Source: Robiginitomaculum sp. | Lineage (GTDB): Bacteria; Pseudomonadota; Alphaproteobacteria; Caulobacterales; Maricaulaceae | Length of the DNA: 13,633 nucleotides | Reading direction: 5' to 3' | Assembly (NCBI GenBank): GCA_021647805.1 | Contig: JAKITZ010000037.1 | Location: 1 to 13,633 of the forward strand | Shown here: positions 6,805 to 13,633 of the stretch, piece by piece | How positions within the stretch are numbered: the first letter of the stretch is position 1 | How the letters are laid out: every line of letters begins with the position of its first letter | The notes under the pieces: model-generated | What the model saw: only the letters and a program-made list of their open reading frames with translations | Database searches by the model: none | Told to the model about the DNA's origin: nothing | Program-made: the position numbers and the translations under genes

Positions 6805-7815
6805 TTAGAGTTTGACCAGCATTTTGCCTTTATTGCCGCCGGAAAATAGTTTCATGAAAGCAGTTGGTGCGTTCTCAATTCCGTCTTCTACGGTTTCTTG
6901 AGTTTGGATTTTGCCAGCCATGAACCACTCGCCAAGGTCTTTGGTAAACTGTGGTGTTTGATCAAGAAACTTGGTGACGACAAAGCCCTCAATGCGTAGG
7001 CTTTTGCCAATTACATTAAATAAATTCCAAGGGCCAGGCGTTGGCTCGGTGTCATTATAACCAGAGATCATACCGCAAACCACGATCCGGCCATTAACAT
7101 TCATTGCCTCTAATGCTGCAACTAGATGATCACCACCGACATTTTCGAAATATACGTCTACACCCTTAGGGGCCGCTTGTTTTAATGCCCGTATCAAGTC
7201 GCCTTGGGTTTTGTGATCCTTGTAATTGATTACTTCGTCAACACCGACAGATTTTAGCCAATCGCATTTTTCTTGTGATCCGGCAGAACCAATCACCGTG
7301 CAACCTTTGATCTTGGCAATTTGACAAACCAGCGAGCCAACTGCACCAGCAGCGCCAGAGACAAATACGGTTTCGCCCTCTTTGGGTTGGCCGATCTGTA
7401 ACAAACCACCCCAAGCGGTAAGACCCGGCATTCCAGCAACACCTAAAAACGCCTGTTCCGGCAGACCAAAGGTGTCCAGTTTTTGTAATCCCTCGCCATC
7501 GGATATGAAGGCTTCGCGCCAGCCAAACATCGAAAGTACAAGATCACCTTCGGCAAATTTATCATTATTAGAGGCGACGACTTTGCCAACTGCGTGGCCT
7601 TCTAATACTGCGCCAACTTGAAATGGCGGGATATAGCTTTTGCGATCAATCATTCGACCACGCATATATGGATCAACTGACATCCAAGTATTTTTTATCA
7701 AAACTTCGCCATCTTTAATGTCCGGCAATGTTACTTCGGCCATTTCAAAATTAGCTGCAACGGGCATGCCTTCTGGGCGTGAGGATAAACGAATTTCACG
7801 TGATATAGTTGTCAT
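6805..7815 (-). CDS. NADPH-dependent MDR oxidoreductase, CurA / prostaglandin reductase-like
   Basis: A 336-residue medium-chain reductase without zinc ligands, of the group including CurA (YncB), leukotriene B4 dehydrogenase and plant double-bond reductases. These reduce alpha,beta-unsaturated ketones and aldehydes with NADPH. Visible are the N-terminal SVDPYMRGRM (46-55) and GMPGLTAW (128-135). The nucleotide-binding loop VSGAAGAVGS (152-161) is clear, and YFENVGG marks the later part of the Rossmann domain. Its Shine-Dalgarno (AGGAA on the minus strand, 7823-7827) overlaps the stop codon of the upstream membrane-protein gene, which points to an operon. A role in detoxifying reactive enones fits the family; the true substrate is unknown. 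Confidence 0.9.
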   Translation of the reverse strand: MTTISREIRLSSRPEGMPVAANFEMAEVTLPDIKDGEVLIKNTWMSVDPYMRGRMIDRKSYIPPFQVGAVLEGHAVGKVVASNNDKFAEGDLVLSMFGWREAFISDGEGLQKLDTFGLPEQAFLGVAGMPGLTAWGGLLQIGQPKEGETVFVSGAAGAVGSLVCQIAKIKGCTVIGSAGSQEKCDWLKSVGVDEVINYKDHKTQGDLIRALKQAAPKGVDVYFENVGGDHLVAALEAMNVNGRIVVCGMISGYNDTEPTPGPWNLFNVIGKSLRIEGFVVTKFLDQTPQFTKDLGEWFMAGKIQTQETVEDGIENAPTAFMKLFSGGNKGKMLVKL

Positions 7816-7825
7816 AGAGAGTTTC

Positions 7826-8611
7826 CTATTTTGGTTCGGATATTATTAGGTCGATATTTTGAAATAAAAATGACATAGGGCCTATGCCAAAGGTTTGGGC
7901 AGCTACTATATTTAAGATTATTTGCATTAGCATGCCAATAATTGCAGTGGTGATAATTCCTACAATTAAGGTAAGGAATATTTTCCAAACCCCATTCCAG
8001 ACTGATTTTTTATAAAATCGCCAGACAAATATACTTGTTACAATAGCCAATAAAGCTGAGCTTATCAGTGTGTACCACTGTAATCCGCTTCCTCCTAAAT
8101 TAGTTAAAGCAATCAAGGGCATTGAGATCAAACTGAGAGAGTTTGCTATGACGATGAATAGTAGTACATGCCCAAAATAAGTGTAGCGGCGATCAATCAA
8201 TTTGAACCAGGCGCCCATTATAAATGCCATCAAGGCATTTAGGGGGGCAAATAACAAATTCACCCATTCCTGCATCACTTTGTTTACATCATCTATGGTT
8301 TCTCCCGATTGAGCTAATTGATTAGAGTATGCGGCAATAAGTTCCTCGCTATTGCCAAGTAAAATTTGAGCATTGATGTTATCAAAAAACTGAGTGAAAG
8401 AAAATAACAAGGATTGCAATCCGATAAGCAGGACAAATAAACGTACTTGCCCGAGGTATTGTTCTTTATCGCCACTTAGTGCTTGCAAGCCAATTTTCGT
8501 TGGAGCAATCACCAAGTCGCGAATCGTCCGCAAAGTTTTAATCTCAAAACCAGTAAAGGCTTCTAGCATATCCTTGATATTCGGCCCGGACTGAAAGTTA
8601 TCTGTTTTCAA
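7826..8611 (-). CDS. Five-TM membrane protein, DUF3667/Yip1-like by layout
   Basis: A 261-residue membrane protein. About 50 polar, partly basic residues are followed by hydrophobic segments at about 55-75, 118-137, 146-169, 177-198 and 209-235. The N-terminal part (IKTLRTIRDLVIAPTKIG, then a glycine turn and YLGQVRLFVLL) resembles the DUF3667 layout, but that is pattern memory and not a search result. A long soluble loop (76-117) is rich in Asn, Gln and Asp. The start is TTG 8611, because an in-frame stop lies upstream and the next ATG (8569) is poorly placed behind its ribosome site. A 10-codon ORF with a better start signal overlaps this TTG. It is the first gene of the probable operon with the reductase and thioesterase. 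Function unknown. Confidence 0.7.
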   Translation of the reverse strand: MKTDNFQSGPNIKDMLEAFTGFEIKTLRTIRDLVIAPTKIGLQALSGDKEQYLGQVRLFVLLIGLQSLLFSFTQFFDNINAQILLGNSEELIAAYSNQLAQSGETIDDVNKVMQEWVNLLFAPLNALMAFIMGAWFKLIDRRYTYFGHVLLFIVIANSLSLISMPLIALTNLGGSGLQWYTLISSALLAIVTSIFVWRFYKKSVWNGVWKIFLTLIVGIITTAIIGMLMQIILNIVAAQTFGIGPMSFLFQNIDLIISEPK

Positions 8612-8640
8612 GTTGTTATCTTCTGCATTTTCTTATCCAT
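8608..8640 (-). CDS. Possible 10-residue leader ORF before the membrane protein
   Basis: On the minus strand an ATG at 8640 opens MDKKMQKITT and ends at a TGA (8608-8610) overlapping the TTG start of the membrane protein in a TTGA arrangement. A purine-rich GGGGTAAGG sits just upstream, a stronger ribosome site than anything before the TTG. It may be a leader that couples translation into the TTG, or the true N-terminus shifted by a one-base error. At this length chance remains possible. Confidence 0.3.
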   Translation of the reverse strand: MDKKMQKITT

Positions 8641-8787
8641 ATTACCTTACCCCTCTCTTGCCTTGATCATGCCGTGACTTGTAAAAAACCGCAAGCAGAA
8701 AGAAACCGTCATATTTATTGACCGTTGGTTTTGTTGTGTTTGCGCCGGTTACCTGACACAAGAAGTTGGGCGCAGTAGGTTTATAGT
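8641..8787. other. Divergent intergenic region
   Basis: This separates the minus-strand operon from the Gfo/Idh/MocA gene. For the minus strand, TTGCGG (8689-8694) and CATGAT (8666-8671) with a 17-base spacer form a modest candidate promoter. For the plus strand I find no convincing promoter pair; TTGACC (8718-8723) lacks a good -10. TAGG at 8776-8779 is a plausible ribosome site for the ATG at 8788. A near-palindrome at 8704-8726 is listed separately. Confidence 0.35.
8704..8726. promoter_or_regulatory. Near-perfect inverted repeat between divergent genes
   Basis: AACCGTCA (8704-8711) and TGACCGTT (8719-8726) pair at seven of eight positions around a seven-base AT centre (TATTTAT). The size and AT core suit a homodimeric repressor site, and its position between divergent genes would let one protein control both. 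No regulator gene adjoins it, so the ligand is unknown. Confidence 0.35.
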
Positions 8788-9726
8788 ATGTTAAAGACAA
8801 ATTTACGAGTTGGAATTACCGGTGCCGGCGTATTTGGTGGCTATCATGCAGCCAAAATGATTGCCCATGATCAGGTAGACTTCGTTGGTATTTACGATCC
8901 AGTTCATCCAGAACGGGCGCAAAAACTTGCCAATGAATGTGGTGCCAAGGCGGTAAGCTCCCGCGAGGAATTAATCGAAGTCGCTGATGCGCTTATTATT
9001 GCTAGTCCGGCCACTGCCCATGGTCGCCAAGGTTTAGATGCTTTGAATAACGGGCTGCATGTATTGGTTGAAAAGCCGATCGCAACTGATTTGGAAATTG
9101 CGCGTGAAATGGTTGCTGTCGCGCGAAGTGAAAACTTGGTATTGCAAGTTGGTCATCAGGAGCGATTTGTCTCAAAGGCTATTGGTTTGTTCGATATACA
9201 ACAGGCACCCAAAAAGATATTTGCAAAACGGGTTTGTGCATTTTCCGAAAGAGGAATTGATGTAAGCGTTACTCTGGATTTAATGATCCATGATCTGGAC
9301 ATGATAACTGCCATGGTAGGCATGATGCCAATACGGACTAATGCAACAACACTGATCGGCCCTAGCGGTGGCATTGATGAGGCGACTGTCTGCTTTGGTT
9401 ATCAAAATGGTCTTGAGGTCGAATTGTTTGCTTCGCGGATGCAAGAACAACCAGTTCGTACAATGGATATTGTTTATGATGCCGGGCAAGTGCATGTGGA
9501 TTATTTGAACAAGAGTATAATTCACGATACGCCGTTTGAGCTGAACCATGAATTTGCCAATGACCCGCTAGCGATGGATAGTCTTGGCGCGTCTGATAAT
9601 GCTTTTGTTGATGCAGTGTTAAACGGTAACTCAACTACAGTTTCTGGAATAGATGGCGCGCGCGCATTGGCGTTGGCATTAGAAATTGATCATCAACAAT
9701 TACTGGCGGCCAATATTGCTGTTTGA
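8788..9726 (+). CDS. Gfo/Idh/MocA-family NAD(P)-dependent sugar dehydrogenase
   Basis: A 312-residue oxidoreductase, probably acting on a sugar or nucleotide sugar. The N-terminal Rossmann fold carries GAGVFGGYH (12-20), and the conserved EKPIA (95-99) holds the likely catalytic Lys96. GHQERF (122-127) begins the C-terminal alpha/beta domain. DLMIHDLD (164-171) includes the active-site His, and this particular form is common in relatives linked to UDP-GlcNAc 3-dehydrogenase (GnnA). No gnnB or lpx gene is in the window, so that substrate is only a suggestion. It stops 33 bases before nadE, and a candidate nadE promoter overlaps its stop codon. Length is slightly short but complete for the family. 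Confidence 0.85.
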   Translation: MLKTNLRVGITGAGVFGGYHAAKMIAHDQVDFVGIYDPVHPERAQKLANECGAKAVSSREELIEVADALIIASPATAHGRQGLDALNNGLHVLVEKPIATDLEIAREMVAVARSENLVLQVGHQERFVSKAIGLFDIQQAPKKIFAKRVCAFSERGIDVSVTLDLMIHDLDMITAMVGMMPIRTNATTLIGPSGGIDEATVCFGYQNGLEVELFASRMQEQPVRTMDIVYDAGQVHVDYLNKSIIHDTPFELNHEFANDPLAMDSLGASDNAFVDAVLNGNSTTVSGIDGARALALALEIDHQQLLAANIAV

Positions 9727-9752
9727 CGACATAATCACTGTTACGCTACACC
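9723..9752 (+). promoter_or_regulatory. Candidate nadE promoter giving a leaderless mRNA
   Basis: TTGACG (9723-9728) overlaps the stop of the upstream gene and is followed by GCTACACC (9745-9752), a pattern close to the Caulobacter-type TTGACGS...GCTANAWC promoter though with one base more spacing. The start site would fall near 9758-9760, at the nadE ATG itself. No Shine-Dalgarno is visible before that ATG, which agrees with leaderless translation. Confidence 0.45.
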
Positions 9753-9759
9753 CACTTAT

Positions 9760-11424
9760 ATGAACAAGAACATTCGTATAGTAACCGCGCAATTAAATCC
9801 GGTAATGGGCGATCTAAATGGCAATATTGCCAAAATTCGCCATGCTCGTGAGTTTGCCAAACAGCATCAAGCAGACCTTGTGGTTTGTCCTGAAATGTCT
9901 GTTGTGGGATACCCGCCAGAGGATTTGGTGCTAAAGCCGGCTTTGGTGCGAGACAGCATGAACAAGGTCATGGAATTGGCTAGCGACACTTCTGATGGTG
10001 GGGCGGCCTTGATAGTTGGTTCGCCTTGGCTTGAGAGCGATAAATTGTTCAACGCAGCCTTATTGCTTGATCAAGGAAAAATTCAAGCCGTTCGTTATAA
10101 GGTGAATTTGCCGAACTATCGGGTGTTTGATGAAAAACGGGTATTTAGCCAAGGGCAATTACCGGATCCGGTTTTGTGGCGTGGCATAAAGCTTGGTCTG
10201 CCAATATGTGAAGACATCTGGTTTGATGAAGTTCCGTGCCATCTTGCGGCGCAAGGTGCTGAATTGCTGATTTGTATTAACGGTTCGCCATATCGCAAGA
10301 ATATACATTCGCTCAGAATGAAAACTTTCCAGCATTGGCAGGCTAAAGCCAATATTCCGATGGTTTTTATAAATCAAGTCGGCGGGCAAGATGAATTGGT
10401 TTTTGATGGAGCCAGTTTTTCAACTGATTCAGAAGGAAATGTCGTGCAGCAATTACCGGCATTTAAAGCAATAAATTCTGTATCCGAGTGGAACAATCAA
10501 GGTGATGGCTGGGTTTGCTCTGATGCCGAGAAAATAAATTTCCCAGATGTGCTTGAGGCAAATTGGCGGGCATTGGTGTTAGGCTTGGCTGATTATGTCA
10601 ATAAAAACGGATTTCCCGGTGTCGTCTTGGGGTTGTCCGGTGGAATTGATAGTGCGTTGGCGGCTGTTTTGGCTGTTGATGCTTTGGGGCCAAAACGGGT
10701 TTGGTGCGTGATGATGCCGTCAAAACACACTTCACAGCAAAGCTTGATCGATGCCAGCGCCAGCGTAAAAGCCCTTGGTTGCCGGTATGAAACCATCAGT
10801 ATTATTCCAACTATAGATGCTCTAACCACCACTTTAGAACCATTATTTGACGGACAATCGGCCGACACCACAGAAGAAAACCTGCAATCCAGAGCTAGGG
10901 CAGTAATTTTAATGGCTTTGTCGAATAAATTTGGGCACATGTTACTTACCACTGGTAATAAATCAGAAATGGCAGTGGGTTACGCGACGCTTTATGGTGA
11001 TATGTGCGGTGGGTTTAATGCCTTAAAAGATGTCTATAAAACGCAAGTGTTCGAGCTGGCGAACTGGCGTAATTCAAATTGCCCAGATGGACTTCTTGGG
11101 CCGGCGGTGGAGGTAATTCCACAAAACGTGATTGATAAACCGCCATCGGCAGAATTGCGTGACGACCAAAAAGACGAAGACAGCTTGCCTCCGTATGATG
11201 TGCTTGATGAAATGCTGTTTGCTTTGGTTGAAAATGAGTCAGATATTGCTGATCTGTTGACCAAAGGCCATTCAAAAGAAGACGTGCGGCGCATTGAAAA
11301 CCTGTTATATCTGGCAGAATATAAACGCCGGCAGTCACCGCCGGGTGTGAAAATGGGGCCAAGAAGCTTTGGTAAAGACCGTCGTTATCCGATTACCAAT
11401 AAATACCGTGATCGCGGGGAATAG
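9760..11424 (+). CDS. nadE: Glutamine-dependent NAD+ synthetase
   Basis: Makes NAD+ from deamido-NAD+ using ATP and ammonia released from glutamine; the last step of NAD biosynthesis. The 554 residues comprise an N-terminal nitrilase-like glutaminase domain (about 1-265) and a C-terminal synthetase domain (about 270-554). The glutaminase triad appears as Glu45 in CPEMSVVGYPPEDL, Lys114 before LPNYRVFDEKR, and Cys150 in LPICEDIW. The synthetase P-loop is GLSGGIDSALAAV (291-303), followed by TTGNKSEMAVGYATLYGDMCGGF and the C-terminal KYRDRGE. The fused form means it can use glutamine directly. The ATG has no ribosome site upstream, but a promoter-like element ends just before it. The carboxylase gene follows 30 bases downstream. 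Confidence 0.97.
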   Translation: MNKNIRIVTAQLNPVMGDLNGNIAKIRHAREFAKQHQADLVVCPEMSVVGYPPEDLVLKPALVRDSMNKVMELASDTSDGGAALIVGSPWLESDKLFNAALLLDQGKIQAVRYKVNLPNYRVFDEKRVFSQGQLPDPVLWRGIKLGLPICEDIWFDEVPCHLAAQGAELLICINGSPYRKNIHSLRMKTFQHWQAKANIPMVFINQVGGQDELVFDGASFSTDSEGNVVQQLPAFKAINSVSEWNNQGDGWVCSDAEKINFPDVLEANWRALVLGLADYVNKNGFPGVVLGLSGGIDSALAAVLAVDALGPKRVWCVMMPSKHTSQQSLIDASASVKALGCRYETISIIPTIDALTTTLEPLFDGQSADTTEENLQSRARAVILMALSNKFGHMLLTTGNKSEMAVGYATLYGDMCGGFNALKDVYKTQVFELANWRNSNCPDGLLGPAVEVIPQNVIDKPPSAELRDDQKDEDSLPPYDVLDEMLFALVENESDIADLLTKGHSKEDVRRIENLLYLAEYKRRQSPPGVKMGPRSFGKDRRYPITNKYRDRGE

Positions 11425-11454
11425 TCTCTGACGATCTTATATGAGGAATGCACA

Positions 11455-13392
11455 TTGTTTAAATCAATATTGATCGCTAACCGAGGTGAAATCGCTTGTC
11501 GGGTTATTGATACTGCCAAGCAAATGGGCATTCGTACCATTGCGGTTTATTCCGATGCTGATGCAAATGTGCGCCATGTGCGTTTGGCTGATGAGGCTGT
11601 GCATATTGGTGCATCAGAGGCCGCCAAGAGCTATCTTGATATTGATAAAATCATTGCTGCTGCCAAGCAAAGCGGTGCAGAGGCTATTCATCCGGGATAT
11701 GGTTTTTTGTCAGAGAATCCTGAATTTGCGGATGCTTGTATTGATGCAGGGATAATTTTTGTTGGTCCAAGCGCAAATTCCATGCGGCAAATGGCGATGA
11801 AAGACCAAGCCAAAAAGCTGATGGAAAAGTCTAACGTTCCAGTAACACCCGGTTATCATGGTGATGATCAAGATGATCAGGTTTTGGCTGATGCGGCTGT
11901 TAAAATTGGTTACCCGGTACTTATCAAAGCGGTGGCCGGTGGTGGTGGCCGCGGCATGCGCAAAGTCGAGGCGGCAGAAGAATTTGACGAACAATTACAA
12001 TCGGCACGGCGCGAATCCAGTTCTGCATTTGGTAATGATAAGATGCTGATTGAGAAATTTATTTCCAATCCACGGCATATCGAAGTTCAGGTATTTGGCG
12101 ATAGCCACGGTAATGCCGTGCATTTTTTCGAACGGGATTGTTCAGTACAGCGCCGCCATCAAAAAGTAGTTGAAGAAGCGCCGGCTCCGGGCATGAATGA
12201 TGCAATGCGCAAAGCCATGTGTGATGCAGCGGTAAAAGCGGCTAAAGCGGTAAATTACGTCAATGCGGGCACTGTCGAGTTTATTGTTGATGGCTCTGGT
12301 GCGCTGGATCCGGAAAAATTCTGGTTCATGGAAATGAATACCAGATTGCAAGTTGAACATCCGGTATCAGAAGCAATTACCGGTTATGATCTGGTAAAAT
12401 TGCAGCTTGAAGTGGCCGCTGGTGGGGTGTTGCCCAAGCAATCAGAAATACAGCTATCCGGTCATGCGGTGGAGGTGCGGCTTTATGCCGAACAGCCGGG
12501 TAATGGTTTCTTGCCGTCCACAGGTAAGCTGGAAATTTTTAACGGTTTTGATGGTGATAATGTTCGTGTGGATACTGGCTATGAGGCCGGTGATATAGTT
12601 AGTGAATATTATGACCCGATGTTGGCAAAGATCATTGTTCACCGTGAAAACAGACAACAAATTATCAATGATTTAGCCAATGTATTGGGGCAGGTACAGA
12701 GTTGGCCGGTGAAGATAAACGCACAATTTCTGCGACAGATATTACAAAATGAAGAATTTATCCGAGCCGAACACAATACCGGATTTATTGAAAAGTATAT
12801 TACTGAGTTTGGCGATCAAAACATCCAAGTGCAAACTATTGCTGCACTTGTAGCGGTTCATAATGCAGCTGAAATTGTCAAAGCAAATAATAGTGTTGAT
12901 CCTTGGCAAGGATCAAATGGCTGGCGGTTAAACAGCAATCCCAAAACTGTCAAAAGATTGCAAATTGGTGATGATGTATTGAATACCTGCATTACTGAAA
13001 TTGATGGTGTGCAAATTGTGCTGGTTGATAATGCACCGGTGGTGTTGGAAAAGGGTTTGTCAGGCTCTAAGTTAATAACCACCAAAACCGGCGAGCAAGT
13101 TTTGTTTGTTGCGGGTGGTGCTTACGGGGTCTTTGAACCAGATGCTAGTGATGATCAGCAACAAACCTCCGCACAGGACACAATCAGTGCGCCAATGCCG
13201 GGTAAAATATTGCTGGTACATTGTAAAGTCGGGGACGAAGTTGCCGCCGGTGATGTTTTATTGGTAATGGAAGCAATGAAAATGGAACATGCGCTAAAGG
13301 CTCCACGTGATGGATTGGTGGCGGCGATTGCTTTTGCCAAGGGTGAACAGGTCGGCGATGGCGATGTGTTGGTACGTCTTGAAACTGAGTAG
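11455..13392 (+). CDS. mccA: Biotin-dependent acyl-CoA carboxylase alpha subunit, methylcrotonyl-CoA type
   Basis: ATP-dependent biotin carboxylase fused to a biotin carrier domain, 645 residues, the usual length for MCC alpha. The biotin carboxylase N-terminus is MFKSILIANRGEIACR, with HPGYGFLSEN (79-88), the ATP-grasp glycine loop GGGGRGM (162-168), ERDCSVQRRHQKVVEEAP (226-243) and EMNTRLQVEHP (293-303). The C-terminal biotinyl domain carries MEAMKMEH with biotin-accepting Lys609. The segment VPVTPGYHGDDQDD favours methylcrotonyl-CoA carboxylase over acetyl- or propionyl-CoA carboxylase, but geranyl-CoA or another acyl-CoA is possible. The start is TTG 11455 with GAGGA (11443-11447) upstream; the ATG at 11448 leads to an immediate stop. 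The carboxyltransferase beta subunit needed for activity is not adjacent on either side. Confidence 0.88.
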   Translation: MFKSILIANRGEIACRVIDTAKQMGIRTIAVYSDADANVRHVRLADEAVHIGASEAAKSYLDIDKIIAAAKQSGAEAIHPGYGFLSENPEFADACIDAGIIFVGPSANSMRQMAMKDQAKKLMEKSNVPVTPGYHGDDQDDQVLADAAVKIGYPVLIKAVAGGGGRGMRKVEAAEEFDEQLQSARRESSSAFGNDKMLIEKFISNPRHIEVQVFGDSHGNAVHFFERDCSVQRRHQKVVEEAPAPGMNDAMRKAMCDAAVKAAKAVNYVNAGTVEFIVDGSGALDPEKFWFMEMNTRLQVEHPVSEAITGYDLVKLQLEVAAGGVLPKQSEIQLSGHAVEVRLYAEQPGNGFLPSTGKLEIFNGFDGDNVRVDTGYEAGDIVSEYYDPMLAKIIVHRENRQQIINDLANVLGQVQSWPVKINAQFLRQILQNEEFIRAEHNTGFIEKYITEFGDQNIQVQTIAALVAVHNAAEIVKANNSVDPWQGSNGWRLNSNPKTVKRLQIGDDVLNTCITEIDGVQIVLVDNAPVVLEKGLSGSKLITTKTGEQVLFVAGGAYGVFEPDASDDQQQTSAQDTISAPMPGKILLVHCKVGDEVAAGDVLLVMEAMKMEHALKAPRDGLVAAIAFAKGEQVGDGDVLVRLETE

Positions 13393-13409
13393 GTTTTACC
13401 ATTTGCTAA

Positions 13410-13441
13410 CCAAGTAATTTCACTAAATTGCAAATACTTGG
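13410..13441. repeat. Inverted repeat between the carboxylase and the last gene
   Basis: CCAAGTA (13410-13416) and TACTTGG (13435-13441) form perfect arms around 18 bases that contain a second inverted pair, AATTT/AAATT. No T-run follows, so it is not a standard intrinsic terminator. It could be an operator or a processing hairpin. Confidence 0.35.
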
Positions 13442-13471
13442 CGGTTACACTTCTGTTTGATGGAGTGAATA

Positions 13472-13633
13472 ATGAGCCAAATATACACAACTAATTTTTC
13501 CAATGAGCAAGCATCAAAGTTCAAGGTAGAGCCAATTACATGGCAGCATAATTTGCATGAAAGCGAGTTATTCTCTGATGCGGCATTGATCAAATTGATC
13601 GAAAGTCATCCTAGAGATCATGCTGATTTTTGT
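13472..13633 (+). CDS. Start of an unrecognised protein, cut by the window end
   Basis: An ORF opens at ATG 13472 with GGAG (13462-13465) six bases upstream and runs in frame to the window edge, giving 54 residues. It starts MSQIYTTNFSNEQAS and contains WQHNLHESELFSDAALIKLIE and SHPRDHADF. There is no signal peptide or TM segment in this part. I do not recognise the family; the polar, His-rich text suggests a soluble protein. It lies 79 bases after the carboxylase gene and could be co-transcribed with it or have its own control through the inverted repeat just upstream. Confidence 0.65.
   Translation, partial: MSQIYTTNFSNEQASKFKVEPITWQHNLHESELFSDAALIKLIESHPRDHADFC

Noticed and set aside
13155..13490. 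111-codon minus-strand frame across the end of the carboxylase gene
   Set aside because: Low-complexity Ser/Thr/Pro text opposite the biotinyl domain, with no supporting signal.
1..13633. Mobile element, phage, CRISPR or toxin-antitoxin system
   Set aside because: No integrase, transposase, direct-repeat array, tRNA or paired small toxin/antitoxin genes are visible; gene content and codon use look uniform.

Overview
The window looks like chromosomal, mostly housekeeping DNA from an alphaproteobacterium of moderate GC (mid-40s % by eye). The evidence is the class II DAHP synthase, the alphaproteobacterial/plant-type glutathione reductase, the two-domain glutamine-dependent NAD synthetase, a methylcrotonyl-CoA-carboxylase-type biotin subunit, GTG/TTG starts at several genes, and -10 elements resembling the Caulobacter-type GCTANA pattern. 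Genus cannot be fixed from sequence alone; a Caulobacterales-like lineage is a guess.

Layout. (1) 1-3406, plus strand, is a tightly packed cluster: the 3' part of glmU (its 5' side looks disrupted or mis-sequenced), rpiA, glutathione reductase (gor) and a DcsG/RimK-like ATP-grasp ligase. Successive genes overlap or abut. (2) 3407-4841 is a regulator cassette: a promoter with an inverted repeat over its -10, a YtrA-type GntR repressor and a multi-pass membrane protein one base downstream. (3) 4996-6366 is a class II DAHP synthase (entry to the shikimate pathway) with its own promoter. It converges on (4) 6373-8611, minus strand: a five-TM membrane protein, a CurA-like NADPH-dependent reductase and a PaaI-type hotdog thioesterase, probably one operon. 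(5) 8788-13392, plus strand: a Gfo/Idh/MocA dehydrogenase, nadE (probably leaderless) and a biotin-carrying acyl-CoA carboxylase alpha subunit. (6) 13472-end is the start of an unrecognised gene cut by the window edge.

Functionally the window combines envelope precursor supply (GlmU), pentose phosphate and redox metabolism (RpiA gives access to ribose-5-P; Gor consumes NADPH), aromatic biosynthesis, NAD synthesis and acyl-CoA metabolism. I see no phage, transposon, CRISPR, tRNA or rRNA, and no clear new multi-gene system. The least explained parts are the GntR/seven-TM cassette with its operator-like repeat, the DcsG-like ligase translationally joined to gor, a 10-codon leader ORF overlapping the TTG start of the minus-strand membrane protein, and the disrupted glmU edge.
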